Shown: piece by piece, positions 43,481 through 53,122 of the stretch
How the letters are laid out: each line of letters starts with the position of its first letter
Position numbering within the stretch: the first letter of the stretch is position 1
DNA from: Kiritimatiellales bacterium
GTDB taxonomy: Bacteria > Verrucomicrobiota > Kiritimatiellia > Kiritimatiellales > Pontiellaceae
Direction of reading: 5' to 3'
Length of the DNA: 64,000 nucleotides
Assembly: GCA_003246265.1 (NCBI GenBank)
Contig: QKAU01000045.1
Coordinates: forward strand, 1-64,000
Translations under genes and position numbers: made by a program
Notes under the pieces: generated by a model
Database searches by the model: none
What the model saw: the letters and a program-made list of their open reading frames with translations, nothing else
What the model was told of the DNA's origin: nothing

Positions 43481-46372
43481 CTAGAGCACTTTGGTCCTCG
43501 TTCCGATGCCCGCCTTGTCCGCCGCGTCCGCGGAGCAGAGCACGGCGATCCGCTCGTCGGAGAAGGCCTGGGCCAGGGTCTCGCCAAAGGCGTTGAAATG
43601 GTCCTGCGTCGTCCCGAGGACTTCGTCGCGCAGTCGTTGCCGCTCCGCGTCGGAGTAGCCGAGCAGCTGGCGCGTGCAGCTTGAGAAGCCCTTCGCATCG
43701 GGCAGCTGGTAGGCATCGAGCTGGCCGATGGCGCCGATCAGCGCACGCGTCAGCTCGTCCTCCCCGAGCCTCAGCGTCTTGAGGAAGGTGGACGTGGCCC
43801 GGTAGGCTTCGAGCGATTTCTCCAGGTTGGGATCGCGGTAGGAGGCGAACGCGAAGACGCCCGACCGCTGGTCGAAGGAGCACATTCCGCCGTACGCTCC
43901 GCCCTGGACCCTGATCTTCTCCCACAGCCAGGCGGTTTGCAGATAGCGGGTGATCACCAATGCGGACCCGTGGAACGTGTAGCCCGAGTCGAACAGGTTG
44001 GCCGCGCTTCCGACATAGTTGACCCGTGTGGGGGCCGTGAGCGCCTCGGTCTTCGGAAAGGTTTCCGGCTTCCATGCGGGATGCCCGGCGCGCGTTCCGC
44101 CAGGAAGACCCGCAACAAAACGCTCCACCTCGGGCAGTACGCCGGGCAGCGCGTCCGGATCCACGGTGATGTTCAGCACCAGCCCCTCCTGCCGCACGAG
44201 GGCCGCCCGAATGCGTTCAAGGCGCGCGGACAACCCGGGCCAGTCGTTTTCCACTTCATCCACCAGCCGCCGGGCGAAGAACAGGGCATCGATGCCGCCC
44301 AGCTGTTCGTTGACCCAGTGCGCCGTGTTGTAGTGGGCCTTGAGACGCGTCATGACGGCCGAGTGGCCCCTCGGCACGAGGGAGGTCTCCATGTCGGACT
44401 TGTGTTCCAGCACGATCTGGCGGAAGCGTTCCCGGTTGGCGAAATCGGGCTGGAGGAGCACGTCGGTCAGAATGTCCAGCATCTCCCGAGCCTGGGGCAC
44501 CATGCACTTTCCGCGCAGGAAGAAGCGCGCCAGGCCCTGCGGCCGCTGTTCCATGGCCGAGACGAGCGGTGCGCCGTAGATCCCCCCGGTCTTCGCCGAA
44601 ATCCGCTGGGAGAGCGCGACATAATCCTCCTTGCGGGTGCCCATCTCCAGCAACGCGCTCCCGAGCAGCGAGGCATAGGGCAGATCCTCCTGGGGGAGTG
44701 CCTCCAGATCCATGCCGATGTCGAGGTAGAGGATGCCGTTCGTGAAGAGCGGATGGGTCAGCAAGGTGGAGCCGGCCATGCGGGATTCGCGGCGCTCGAC
44801 GGTGCGGATGGTCTTGTCCAGGTCGTCGCGATGCAGCATGGGGATCGTGGCAAGGGCCTCTTCGGAATCGGGCGTGGCCTGGAGTTCCAGCAGCCTGCGC
44901 GTGTTTGCGACGGTTTGTTCGACCGTGTCGGTCGGCATGGTGCGCCTCGTGGCCGCCAGCCGATCGGCCTCTTCCGCCTCGGTGCGGGCAGCCAGCCGGG
45001 CGTCCGGCAGGAGGACGACAGTGGAACGGTGGTGGTTGTCGAGGAAGTGGGTTCGTACCAGGGCCTCGAAGAAGCCGGGTGAACACGCCTTCTCCTTCAC
45101 CGCGTGCAGCGGGGCTTCGAAGGCCACGAGTTCGAGCGGATCGGCATCGTAGTTCCAGGCGTTGAGCGCCTTGAGCATGAGGGAGAGGCCGCGAGGGAAT
45201 CCGCCGGTGTTGTTTTCCCTCAGATCGAACTCGAAGCTGTTGACCGCCGCCTCGATGTCGTTTGGGGATATGCCCTGTTCAGCCAACTCCGCGAGGGTGG
45301 ATGCGACGAGGGCTTCGGCCTCGGCAAGGTCGTCGTGCTCGACCCCCTTGAGGCCCACGGAAAAGAACATCTGGAGCATGTGGGTTTCGATGCCGCCGCC
45401 GGTAATATCCTCCCCGAGCCCCGACTCGATCAGCGCCTTGCGCAGGGGCGAGGCGGGCGTGCCGAGCAGGATGTGGTCGAGCAGCTCGAAGGCGAAGACC
45501 GTTTCCGCATCGATCGGCGAAGGCAGGGCCCAGTTGACCGTGAACATTGGCCGCGGCTGCTCGTCGTCCTCCGAAACGGCATACGGCTTCTCGATGCGCA
45601 CCGGCTCGGCAAGCGGGGACTGGATGGCAATCTGCGACCCGGGCTCCGTCCTGCCGTAGTCCTTGAGGTAGGTTTCCAGCAGGGCGAAGCGCTGCTCCAC
45701 CGGATCGTCGCCGTAGAAGAAGATGCGCGCGTTGGACGGATGGTAGAAGCTTTCATGGAACGCCTTGAACTGCGCGTAGGTCAGGTCGGGGATGTGCAGC
45801 GGGTTGCCCCCCGAGTCCAGCCCGTAGGTGGTGTCGGGGAAGAGCGACTGCTGCGAGGTTTCCATCAGCACCGAGTCGGGCGAGGAGTATACCCCCTTCA
45901 TCTCGTTGTAGACGACCCCTTTGATCGTCAAGGGGGCATCCGGGGCTTCCAGCTCGTAGTGCCAGCCTTCCTGCATGAAGAAGTCGGGAGTGATGCGCGG
46001 ATGGAACACCGCGTCGAGGTAGACGTCGACCAGGTTGTGGAAATCCTTCAGGTTCTGGCTGGCGACGGGGTAGCAGGTCTTGTCCGGATAGGTGAAGGCG
46101 TTAAGGAAGGTCTGCAACGATCCCTTGAGCAGCTGGACGAAAGGATCCTTGACCGGATACTTGCGCGAACCGCAAAGCACGGTATGTTCTAGGATGTGCG
46201 CAACGCCGGTCGAATCCGAGGGCGGGGTGCGGAACGCGATGCCGAAGCATTTGTTCTCGTCGTTGTTTTCCATCGAAAGGATCTGTGCGCCCGTGGGGAT
46301 GTGACGGTAGATCCGCGCCTGGGTGTCCAGTTCGGGGATATTCGCCTCCCTCACCAGTTCAAAATTATCCAT
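43481..46372 (-). CDS. M16 family zinc metalloprotease (presequence protease/PreP type)
   Basis: This 963-residue protein is of full PreP/falcilysin length. The inverted zinc motif is H59-I-L-E62-H63 in 'VAHILEHTVLCGS'. The third ligand is Glu157 in 'VVYNEMKGVYSSPDS'. 'DPFVQLLKGSLQTFLNAFTY' and the C-terminal 'GGAYGGMCSFDQRSGVFAF' (cut to 'GGAYGGMCSFD') with 'YRDPN' are the M16C marks. These enzymes form a closed clam-shell of two halves that digests short unfolded peptides. There is no signal peptide, so it is probably cytoplasmic. ATG at 46372 faces the divergent DUF432 gene with about 150 bases between. Confidence 0.93.
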   Translation of the reverse strand: MDNFELVREANIPELDTQARIYRHIPTGAQILSMENNDENKCFGIAFRTPPSDSTGVAHILEHTVLCGSRKYPVKDPFVQLLKGSLQTFLNAFTYPDKTCYPVASQNLKDFHNLVDVYLDAVFHPRITPDFFMQEGWHYELEAPDAPLTIKGVVYNEMKGVYSSPDSVLMETSQQSLFPDTTYGLDSGGNPLHIPDLTYAQFKAFHESFYHPSNARIFFYGDDPVEQRFALLETYLKDYGRTEPGSQIAIQSPLAEPVRIEKPYAVSEDDEQPRPMFTVNWALPSPIDAETVFAFELLDHILLGTPASPLRKALIESGLGEDITGGGIETHMLQMFFSVGLKGVEHDDLAEAEALVASTLAELAEQGISPNDIEAAVNSFEFDLRENNTGGFPRGLSLMLKALNAWNYDADPLELVAFEAPLHAVKEKACSPGFFEALVRTHFLDNHHRSTVVLLPDARLAARTEAEEADRLAATRRTMPTDTVEQTVANTRRLLELQATPDSEEALATIPMLHRDDLDKTIRTVERRESRMAGSTLLTHPLFTNGILYLDIGMDLEALPQEDLPYASLLGSALLEMGTRKEDYVALSQRISAKTGGIYGAPLVSAMEQRPQGLARFFLRGKCMVPQAREMLDILTDVLLQPDFANRERFRQIVLEHKSDMETSLVPRGHSAVMTRLKAHYNTAHWVNEQLGGIDALFFARRLVDEVENDWPGLSARLERIRAALVRQEGLVLNITVDPDALPGVLPEVERFVAGLPGGTRAGHPAWKPETFPKTEALTAPTRVNYVGSAANLFDSGYTFHGSALVITRYLQTAWLWEKIRVQGGAYGGMCSFDQRSGVFAFASYRDPNLEKSLEAYRATSTFLKTLRLGEDELTRALIGAIGQLDAYQLPDAKGFSSCTRQLLGYSDAERQRLRDEVLGTTQDHFNAFGETLAQAFSDERIAVLCSADAADKAGIGTRTKVL

Positions 46373-46469
46373 CTTTCGGCTCCAGTCGGGTTAAATGCGC
46401 ACTGTTTACAGGATTTGCAGGGGCCGGGCGAATCCATTTGCCGACGAATGGAATTCCCTCTTTTATCGC

Positions 46470-46497
46470 TTGGAGGGGGGCGGCGGGCAGGCATACT
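46470..46497 (+). promoter_or_regulatory. possible sigma-70 promoter of the DUF432-MscS pair
   Basis: TTGGAG (46470-46475) and CATACT (46492-46497) are spaced 16 bases apart, 30 bases before the GTG start, in the divergent gap between the M16 protease and the DUF432 gene. The match is imperfect. Confidence 0.3.
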
Positions 46498-46526
46498 ATC
46501 CGGCGCATTCATCCAGGAGGGGATGC

Positions 46527-47309
46527 GTGGATTACGGACAATTATGGGATCCGATCAAGGTTGCGCCCGGGGAAACCCTGCTGGTGCGCTTCGGACCGCT
46601 CGACTTCTGGATCCATCGTGGCGACCGGGAATGGCACATGGCCCATGCGCACGTGCCGGATGGGCCGGAGCGGCTGGGGCTCGAACGCCTTCCGGAGATG
46701 CCCGGGCTCGACTGGACGCGCTGGGTCATCAATGAACAGGTCGACGAAGTGCTGCTGCAACCGCGCATGCCCGACCGGCCGTTGATCGTGCGTCCTGAAA
46801 TGCCGGTCTGCCTGCTCCCCAACCAGTCCGTACGCTTCTACATCGGCGTCTCCTCGTGGGTGTCGGTCTCGCTGGGACAGCGTTTCCGCGATATCCTGGA
46901 AATACCGACCGCGCGGCTCTCCAACTCGTGGTTCGGCCCCGCCACGGAGGGCGAGCTCTGCTATGCCATGCGCACGACCGCCAAGCTCCGGGAAGAGGAT
47001 CTGCAGGGCCATCCACACCGGGCCGTCGTGCCGCTGGAGGTACGCAACCTTTCCGACGAAAAACTCGATTTCGAGCGGCTGTGCCTCCATACCGACAACC
47101 TGCGCATCTACCAGGGCGATGGCCGGATGTGGAGCAACCAGGGGCGCGTTTCCTACCGCGGGGCCGACAAGTGGAGCCGCGTGGCCTACGCCCGCGGTGC
47201 ACCGCCCTACGACCGGGCGGAACGCCTCGTAGGTGCCGCCCGCCGCCCGGCCGAACGCGGGGCCCTGTTGCGCACGTTCGGCGACTGGAAAAACCTCATC
47301 GACCTGTAG
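46527..47309 (+). CDS. DUF432 family protein
   Basis: The protein has 260 residues when started at GTG 46527, which follows AGGAGGGG by four bases. An earlier frame start at 46395 lies before this element. The sequence 'GETLLVRFGPLDFWIHRGD', 'RPLIVRPEMPVCLLPNQSVRFYIGV' (cut to 'RPLIVRPEMPVCLLPNQ') and 'VVPLEVRNLSDEKLDFERLC' fits DUF432. This family of unknown function is commonly encoded next to MscS channels, as here with nine bases between. It is soluble with no signal peptide and may be a cytoplasmic modulator of the channel (inference). Confidence 0.78.
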   Translation: MDYGQLWDPIKVAPGETLLVRFGPLDFWIHRGDREWHMAHAHVPDGPERLGLERLPEMPGLDWTRWVINEQVDEVLLQPRMPDRPLIVRPEMPVCLLPNQSVRFYIGVSSWVSVSLGQRFRDILEIPTARLSNSWFGPATEGELCYAMRTTAKLREEDLQGHPHRAVVPLEVRNLSDEKLDFERLCLHTDNLRIYQGDGRMWSNQGRVSYRGADKWSRVAYARGAPPYDRAERLVGAARRPAERGALLRTFGDWKNLIDL

Positions 47310-47318
47310 GGGATTGGG

Positions 47319-48179
47319 ATGGACGGATTCTTCAACTGGTTCGAGCACCACCGGGAACAGCTGGTCTACTCCATGCTCCTCCTCGGCATGGGCCTGCCGC
47401 TGGTCAACTTCCTCGGCTATCTCATCCGCCGGGCGCTGCGCAAGAAGGCCACCGACCAGGCCGTGATGCTCCTGAGCAAGGGGGTCGTCTACGTCGGCTC
47501 GCTGCTGATCGTCCTGATGGTGCTCCACGCCGCGGGCGTACGGCTGGGCGCCCTGCTTGGCGCGGCCGGGATCGCCGGTGTCGCGATCGGCTTCGCCTCC
47601 CAGACCAGCCTCTCCAACCTGATCAGCGGCCTTTTCCTGGTCTGGGAGCGCCCGTTCCAGGTGGGCGATGTCCTCGAATGCGGCTGCGACCAGGGGGTCG
47701 TGCACTCCATCGACCTGCTCTCCATCCAGCTGCGCACCTACAACAACAAGCTGATCCGCATCCCCAACGAAATCCTTATCAAGAGTGCGTTCACGAACAT
47801 CACGCGCTTCCCCATCCGCCGCATGGACATCAAGATCGGCGTGGCCTACAAGGAGGATGTGGAGCGGGTGATGGAGATCCTGCGCGAGGTGGCCGACCGC
47901 AACCCCTACTGCCTCGACGAGCCGGAACCGGTCATCATCTTCCAGGGGTTCGGCGACTCGGCACTGGAGATCCTCTTCGCTCCCTGGTTCGCCAAGCAGG
48001 ACTACGTCGCCATGCGCAACAGCCTGCTGGTCGAGGTAAAGCGGCGCTTCGATGCCGAGGGGATCGAAATCCCGTTCCCGCACCGCACCCTCTATGCCGG
48101 CGCCGTCACCGATCCCTTCCCGATCCGGCTCGTCGGCGATCCGCCCGGAACGGGCTTGGCGGGCCGCGGGGAACCCTAA
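47319..48179 (+). CDS. MscS family mechanosensitive ion channel
   Basis: This 286-residue inner-membrane channel starts at ATG 47319 after GGGGATTGGG. Membrane helices lie at about residues 15-35, 55-75 and 80-110. The pore helix is Gly/Ala-rich ('GALLGAAGIAGVAIGFASQ') and is followed by 'SLSNLISGLFLVWERPFQVGD', the MscS beta-domain entry. The cytoplasmic alpha/beta part ends near 'IPFPHRTLY'. Such channels release solutes when membrane tension rises on hypo-osmotic shock. The upstream DUF432 gene is a recurrent partner. Confidence 0.93.
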   Translation: MDGFFNWFEHHREQLVYSMLLLGMGLPLVNFLGYLIRRALRKKATDQAVMLLSKGVVYVGSLLIVLMVLHAAGVRLGALLGAAGIAGVAIGFASQTSLSNLISGLFLVWERPFQVGDVLECGCDQGVVHSIDLLSIQLRTYNNKLIRIPNEILIKSAFTNITRFPIRRMDIKIGVAYKEDVERVMEILREVADRNPYCLDEPEPVIIFQGFGDSALEILFAPWFAKQDYVAMRNSLLVEVKRRFDAEGIEIPFPHRTLYAGAVTDPFPIRLVGDPPGTGLAGRGEP

Positions 48180-48196
48180 AAAAACGGGGTTATGGC

Positions 48197-48226
48197 TTGG
48201 TTCGCCGAAACGGGGTGGGGTATGTT
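48197..48226 (+). promoter_or_regulatory. possible promoter upstream of cimA
   Basis: TTGGTT (48197-48202) and TATGTT (48221-48226) are 18 bases apart, 33 bases before the cimA start. It is plausible as a sigma-70-type promoter but has only four matches in each box. Confidence 0.3.
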
Positions 48227-48258
48227 TCCGGGCTTTGGAACCCACAGGTGCATGACCC

Positions 48259-49854
48259 ATGAGTGCTGACAACAAGGTGTTTATCTACGACACGACGCTG
48301 CGCGACGGCGCCCAGGCCGAAGGTGTTACCTTTTCGCCGGTTGCGAAGATCCATGTCGCCAGGATGCTCGACTCCTTCGGGGTGGACTACATCGAAGGCG
48401 GCTTCGCGGCGTCGAATCCGAAGGACATGGCCTTCTTCAAGGACATCAGGAAGGTCGAACTGAAGCACGCGAAGATCGCCGCGTTCGGCAGCACCCGTCG
48501 CGCCAACGTGAAGGTCGAGGAGGACAAGGGCACCCTGGCGCTGATCGAGGCCGATACCGAAGTGTGCACCATCTTCGGCAAATCGTGGCTGCTGCACGTC
48601 ACCGAAGTGCTCAAGACCACGCCGGCGGAGAACCTCGCGATGATCGAGGACACCTGCCGCTTCCTCAAGAAGCATGGCAAGGAGGTCGTCTACGACGCCG
48701 AGCATTTCTTCGACGGCTACCGCGACAGCCCCGAATATGCGCTGCAGACCCTCGCCGCCGCGGAGAAGGGCGGGGCGGACATCCTGGTCCTGTGCGATAC
48801 CAACGGCGGCCGTCTTCCGCACGAGGTCTTCGAGATCACCACCCTCGTGCGCGAGCGGTTCAACGTTCCGGTCGGAATCCATACGCACAACGACTCCGAA
48901 ACGGGCGTGGCCAACGCCATGGAGGCCGTGCGCGCGGGCGCCGTCCAGGTCCAGGGCACCATCAACGGCTTCGGCGAACGTTGCGGCAACTGCAACCTGG
49001 TCTCCGTGGTCGCCAACATCAACCTCAAGACCGACAAGCACTGCCTGGCCGACCCGGCGCAGCTGAAGAACCTCAAGCAGGTCTCGCAGTTCGTCAACGA
49101 ACAGGCGAACCTGCGCGACAACCAGCGCGCCGCCTTCGTCGGTGACAGCGCCTTCGCCCACAAGGCGGGAATGCATGTGGACGGCGTGCGCAAGGTGTCG
49201 CAGAGCTTCGAGCACGTGCCCCCGGAGTCGATCGGCAATGCCCGCCGCATCCTGATTTCGGAGCTCTCCGGGGCGAGCAACGTGATGGAGAAGCTGATCG
49301 AGATGGGGCTCGAAAACATCGACCGCAAATCGCCCGAGGTGCGCGAAATCCTCCAGACCATGGAGAAGATGGAGAAGGGCGGCTACGTCTACGAGGCGGC
49401 CGACGCCTCGTTCAAGATGCTGATCAAGAAGGTGCTCAAGGCCCACAAGAGCTTCTTCGAACTCGAGGGCTTCCGCGTCATCGCCGAAAAGCGCAGCAAG
49501 GACGAGCCCTGCGTGTCCGAGGCGACCCTAAAGCTGAAGGTCGGCGGCGAACGCGCCTTCACGGTCGGCGAAGGCGATGGCCCGGTCGACGCGCTCAACA
49601 TGGCGCTGCGCCGCGCGCTGCAGAAGTTCTATCCAAGCATCGACCACGTCCACCTGGCGGACTACCGCGTCAGCATCCTCGATCCGGAAGAGGCGACGGC
49701 GGCCAAGACCCGGGTGCACATCGAATCGTCGGACGGCGAGACCACATGGGGAACCGTCGGCGTGTCGGAGAACATCATCGAGGCCTCCTGGGAGGCGCTG
49801 GTCGACGGCGTGGAGTACAAGCTCTTCCTCGACGAGGAAAAACGTGGTGCGTGA
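48259..49854 (+). CDS. cimA: (R)-citramalate synthase
   Basis: This 531-residue enzyme condenses pyruvate and acetyl-CoA to citramalate, the threonine-independent entry to isoleucine. The N-terminal TIM barrel starts 'IYDTTLRDGAQAEGVTFSP'. 'YIEGGFAASNPKDMAFF' is the citramalate-type version of the motif, unlike isopropylmalate synthase. 'GIHTHNDSETGVANA' carries metal-binding His, and 'GTINGFGERCGNCNL' the next conserved block. 'FAHKAGMHVDGV' leads to the C-terminal LeuA dimer/regulatory domain (about residues 400-530), the site of isoleucine feedback in the family. It lies 84 bases before valS. Confidence 0.92.
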   Translation: MSADNKVFIYDTTLRDGAQAEGVTFSPVAKIHVARMLDSFGVDYIEGGFAASNPKDMAFFKDIRKVELKHAKIAAFGSTRRANVKVEEDKGTLALIEADTEVCTIFGKSWLLHVTEVLKTTPAENLAMIEDTCRFLKKHGKEVVYDAEHFFDGYRDSPEYALQTLAAAEKGGADILVLCDTNGGRLPHEVFEITTLVRERFNVPVGIHTHNDSETGVANAMEAVRAGAVQVQGTINGFGERCGNCNLVSVVANINLKTDKHCLADPAQLKNLKQVSQFVNEQANLRDNQRAAFVGDSAFAHKAGMHVDGVRKVSQSFEHVPPESIGNARRILISELSGASNVMEKLIEMGLENIDRKSPEVREILQTMEKMEKGGYVYEAADASFKMLIKKVLKAHKSFFELEGFRVIAEKRSKDEPCVSEATLKLKVGGERAFTVGEGDGPVDALNMALRRALQKFYPSIDHVHLADYRVSILDPEEATAAKTRVHIESSDGETTWGTVGVSENIIEASWEALVDGVEYKLFLDEEKRGA

Positions 49855-49938
49855 TGTTTGAATCGTGGTTTTCCCGATCGCTGTTTGCGACGCGACCTCC
49901 ACGGCACTGATCTGAAAAAACCCAGGCTGGATCCAACC

Positions 49939-52590
49939 ATGGCAGAACTATCGAAGACATACGAACCGAAGCAGGTCGAGGAGAAGTGGTACCGCAAATG
50001 GATGGAGGACGGCCTGTTCCATGGCGACAGCGCCCGGGGCGGGGAACCGTACTGCATCGTCATCCCTCCCCCCAACGTCACCGGTATCCTGCACATGGGC
50101 CACGCCCTCAACAACTGCATCCAGGATGCGCTCACCCGCGTTGCGCGCATGCAGGGGAAGAACACGGTCTGGGTGCCGGGAACCGACCACGCCGGCATCG
50201 CCACCCAGAACGTCGTCGAGCGCGCGATCAAGAAGGAAGGGCTGACGCGCGACGATCTCGGGCGCGAGAAGTTCCTCGAGCGCGTCTGGGAGTGGAAGGA
50301 GCAGTATGGGGGGACCATCATCAACCAGCTCAAGAAGCTGGGTTCCTCGTGCGACTGGGAGCGGGAACGCTTCACGATGGACGAGGGACTGAGCGATGCC
50401 GTGCTCGAAATCTTCTGCCGCCTCTACGACAAGGGGCTGATCTACCGGGGCCACTATATCATCAACTGGTGCCCGCGCTGCCAGACGGCACTGGCCGACG
50501 AGGAGAGCGAACACATCGAGGTCGAAGGGGCGCTCTACCACCTGCGCTACGCGGTGAAGGGCGAAAAGCACAAGCTGGTGGTTGCCACCACCCGGCCGGA
50601 AACCATGCTCGGCGACACCGCGGTGGCGGTCAATCCCCGCGATGAACGCTACAAGCACCTGGTCGGCAAGACGGTGGTGCTGCCGATCGTCAACCGCGAG
50701 ATCCCCATCGTCGCCGACGACTATGTCGACCCCGAGTTCGGCACCGGCCTGGTGAAGGTGACCCCGGCGCACGATCCGAACGACTTCGAGATGGGCCTGC
50801 GCCATGGCCTGTCGCAGATCAATGTCATGACCGATACCGGCATCATGAACGAGCATGCCGGGCCCTACGCAGGCATGGACCGCTTCGAATGCCGCAAGCA
50901 GCTGATGGAGGACCTCAAGGCGGGCGGGCTGGTCGAGAAGGTCGACAAGCACATGCATGCCGTCGGCCACTGCTACCGCTGCGACACGGTGGTCGAGCCG
51001 CGCCTTTCGCCGCAATGGTTCGTGAAGATGAAGCCGCTGGCCCGCCCCGCGATCGAGGCGGTCAACGACGGGCGCATCAAGTTCGTGCCGGAGCGCTGGA
51101 ACAACACCTACATGAACTGGATGGAGAACATCCGCGACTGGTGCATCTCCCGCCAGATCTGGTGGGGGCACCGCATCCCGGTCTTCTATTGCGACGCCTG
51201 CAACCATGAATGGGCGTCCAAGGCTGCCCCGGCCGCCTGCCCGGAATGCGGCTCCGCCGACATCCGGCAGGACGAGGATGTGCTCGACACGTGGTTCTCC
51301 TCCTGGCTCTGGCCCTTCAGCGTCTTCGGCTGGCCGCAGGAGAACAACGACCTGGAATTCTACTACCCGACCCGCACGCTGGTCACGGCCAGCGAAATCA
51401 TCTTCTTCTGGGTGGCCCGCATGATCATGTCCGGCATGGAGGTGATGGGCGACATCCCCTTCGATACCGTCTACATCCACGGCACCGTCCGCGACGACCA
51501 GGGACGCAAGATGTCCAAGAGCCTCGGCAACTCCATCGATCCGCTCGACATCATCGAAAAGTACAGCTCCGATGCCCTGCGCTTCTCGCTGCTGATGCTT
51601 ACGGCGACCGGCCAGGACGTCTACATCTCCGACGAGAAGTTCGAGCTGGGCCGCAACTTCGGCACCAAGATCTGGAACGCCGCGCGCTTCATGGAGATGC
51701 ATTCGGTAGGGTTCGATGTCAAGGACCTCGCTTTCGACAAGGCCAACCTGACGCCCGACGACCAGCATCTGCTCGCCAAGCTCAACGAGGCCATCGCCTC
51801 GGTGAACGACAACCTGTCGCGCTACCGGTTCAACGATGCCACGCTTGCGCTCTACGACTTCTTCTGGCACAGCTACTGCGACTGGTATCTCGAATACGCC
51901 AAGCCGGTCCTCTACAAGGGCTCCCCGGAGCAGAAGCGGCACACCCTGCAGGTCATGCATTTCGCCTTCTCCTCGGCGATGCGGCTGTTGCACCCCTTCA
52001 TGCCGTTCCAGACCGAGGAGCTGTGGCACGGCATGGGCTACAACCACGACTGCGAAAGCATCATGGTGGCCCCCTGGCCGGAGCAGGCGGTGGTTTCGGG
52101 CATCGATCCCTCCATCGTCAAGTATGTCGACGGAAAGCACGACTTGGTGCGGGTGGGCCGCATCCTGCGCGCCGAGTACAACCTGGCCTTCAAGCAGGAG
52201 GCCACCTTCCACGTGCGCCCGGCAACCGACGAGTATGCGGGCCAGATCGAAGCCGACGGGGAGTCGATCATGGCGGCACTCAAGGCCGACAGGCTCGGGG
52301 TCGACGTGAACTTCAGCCCGAAGGGTGCCATGCCCAGCGGCATCAGCGCGCTCGGTACCATCTACATGTCGATCGAGGGGCTGGTCGACGTCGAAGCCGA
52401 GATCAAGAAACTCTCCGCCGAGCTCGACGAGGTCAACGGGCATCTGGCCAACGTGAAGAAGAAGCTCGAGAATCCGAGCTTCGTCAACAAGGCGCCGCGC
52501 GAGGTGGTAGCCCTCCAGGAGAAGCGGCAGGAAGAGCTGGTCGAAAAGGGCGAAAAGCTCCGCAAGATGATCGAAACCCTGCGCAGCTGA
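49939..52590 (+). CDS. valS: valine-tRNA ligase
   Basis: This 883-residue class I aminoacyl-tRNA synthetase charges tRNA-Val. The HIGH motif is in '[16 protein letters not shown]' (about residue 50), the editing domain (CP1) is at about residues 200-330 ('[16 protein letters not shown]'), and the KMSKS loop is Lys524 in '[11 protein letters not shown]'. A zinc-finger-like Cys set ('CDACNHEW', 'CPECGS') lies between. The C-terminus is the valine-specific coiled coil ('[16 protein letters not shown]'). ATG 49939 gives the usual start '[18 protein letters not shown]'. The stop faces the convergent prepilin gene only six bases away. Confidence 0.97.
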   Translation: MAELSKTYEPKQVEEKWYRKWMEDGLFHGDSARGGEPYCIVIPPPNVTGILHMGHALNNCIQDALTRVARMQGKNTVWVPGTDHAGIATQNVVERAIKKEGLTRDDLGREKFLERVWEWKEQYGGTIINQLKKLGSSCDWERERFTMDEGLSDAVLEIFCRLYDKGLIYRGHYIINWCPRCQTALADEESEHIEVEGALYHLRYAVKGEKHKLVVATTRPETMLGDTAVAVNPRDERYKHLVGKTVVLPIVNREIPIVADDYVDPEFGTGLVKVTPAHDPNDFEMGLRHGLSQINVMTDTGIMNEHAGPYAGMDRFECRKQLMEDLKAGGLVEKVDKHMHAVGHCYRCDTVVEPRLSPQWFVKMKPLARPAIEAVNDGRIKFVPERWNNTYMNWMENIRDWCISRQIWWGHRIPVFYCDACNHEWASKAAPAACPECGSADIRQDEDVLDTWFSSWLWPFSVFGWPQENNDLEFYYPTRTLVTASEIIFFWVARMIMSGMEVMGDIPFDTVYIHGTVRDDQGRKMSKSLGNSIDPLDIIEKYSSDALRFSLLMLTATGQDVYISDEKFELGRNFGTKIWNAARFMEMHSVGFDVKDLAFDKANLTPDDQHLLAKLNEAIASVNDNLSRYRFNDATLALYDFFWHSYCDWYLEYAKPVLYKGSPEQKRHTLQVMHFAFSSAMRLLHPFMPFQTEELWHGMGYNHDCESIMVAPWPEQAVVSGIDPSIVKYVDGKHDLVRVGRILRAEYNLAFKQEATFHVRPATDEYAGQIEADGESIMAALKADRLGVDVNFSPKGAMPSGISALGTIYMSIEGLVDVEAEIKKLSAELDEVNGHLANVKKKLENPSFVNKAPREVVALQEKRQEELVEKGEKLRKMIETLRS

Positions 52591-52596
52591 CGGGGA

Positions 52597-53058
52597 CTAT
52601 TCCTCGAGGATGTAGATGTAGCCGCCCGCCCGCTGGCGGAACTGTCCGGTCGCGAGGTTGCCGTCGTCGAGGATGGCATCGATCTTTCTCATCTGGTCGG
52701 CGGTTCGGTCGGGCATGTAGACGGAAACGCCCGCCCGGTAGCCGAACTGCCCGTTGTCCCAGTCCCACAAGCCGCCGATGAGGGTGGTGCTGCCCCAGGG
52801 AAAACCTCGCAGGTAGGGGAGCATGCCGTTGGGCATCTGCGCGGGGTTCCGGTCGGGCGGATAGTCGCCCTGGTCGAAGGCGTATTGGACAAAGGCGTGT
52901 CCGGCGCTGCGGATCTCCTTGGCAAAGCGGGTGTTCCGTGATTTTTGCCCCGCTTCCAGCATCGCGGGGAACGCAAGGGCGGCGAGGATCCCGATGATCG
53001 CGGCAACGATCATGATTTCCACCAGTGTAAAGCCGTCCCTTGGATCCGGATCGTGCAT
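52597..53058 (-). CDS. type IV pilin/type II secretion pseudopilin-like protein
   Basis: This 153-residue protein has a class III prepilin leader: nine residues ending in Gly9 before 'FTLVEIMIVAAIIGILAALA', with Glu at +5, the site cut and methylated by PilD. The start at 53058 is chosen because it gives this short leader and has GGAGG just upstream. Longer frames add non-pilin residues. After the helix come 'KSRNTRFAKEIRSAGHAFVQY' and a small soluble domain. No other secretion or pilus gene is near. It resembles the many stand-alone DUF1559/GspG-like pseudopilins of PVC bacteria. Confidence 0.85.
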   Translation of the reverse strand: MHDPDPRDGFTLVEIMIVAAIIGILAALAFPAMLEAGQKSRNTRFAKEIRSAGHAFVQYAFDQGDYPPDRNPAQMPNGMLPYLRGFPWGSTTLIGGLWDWDNGQFGYRAGVSVYMPDRTADQMRKIDAILDDGNLATGQFRQRAGGYIYILEE

Positions 53059-53122
53059 AACCCTCCATCCAAAAGCAGGTCCGATGCCATGCCGGGAGGA
53101 GTTCCAGCCGTCGGCGTCCCGT

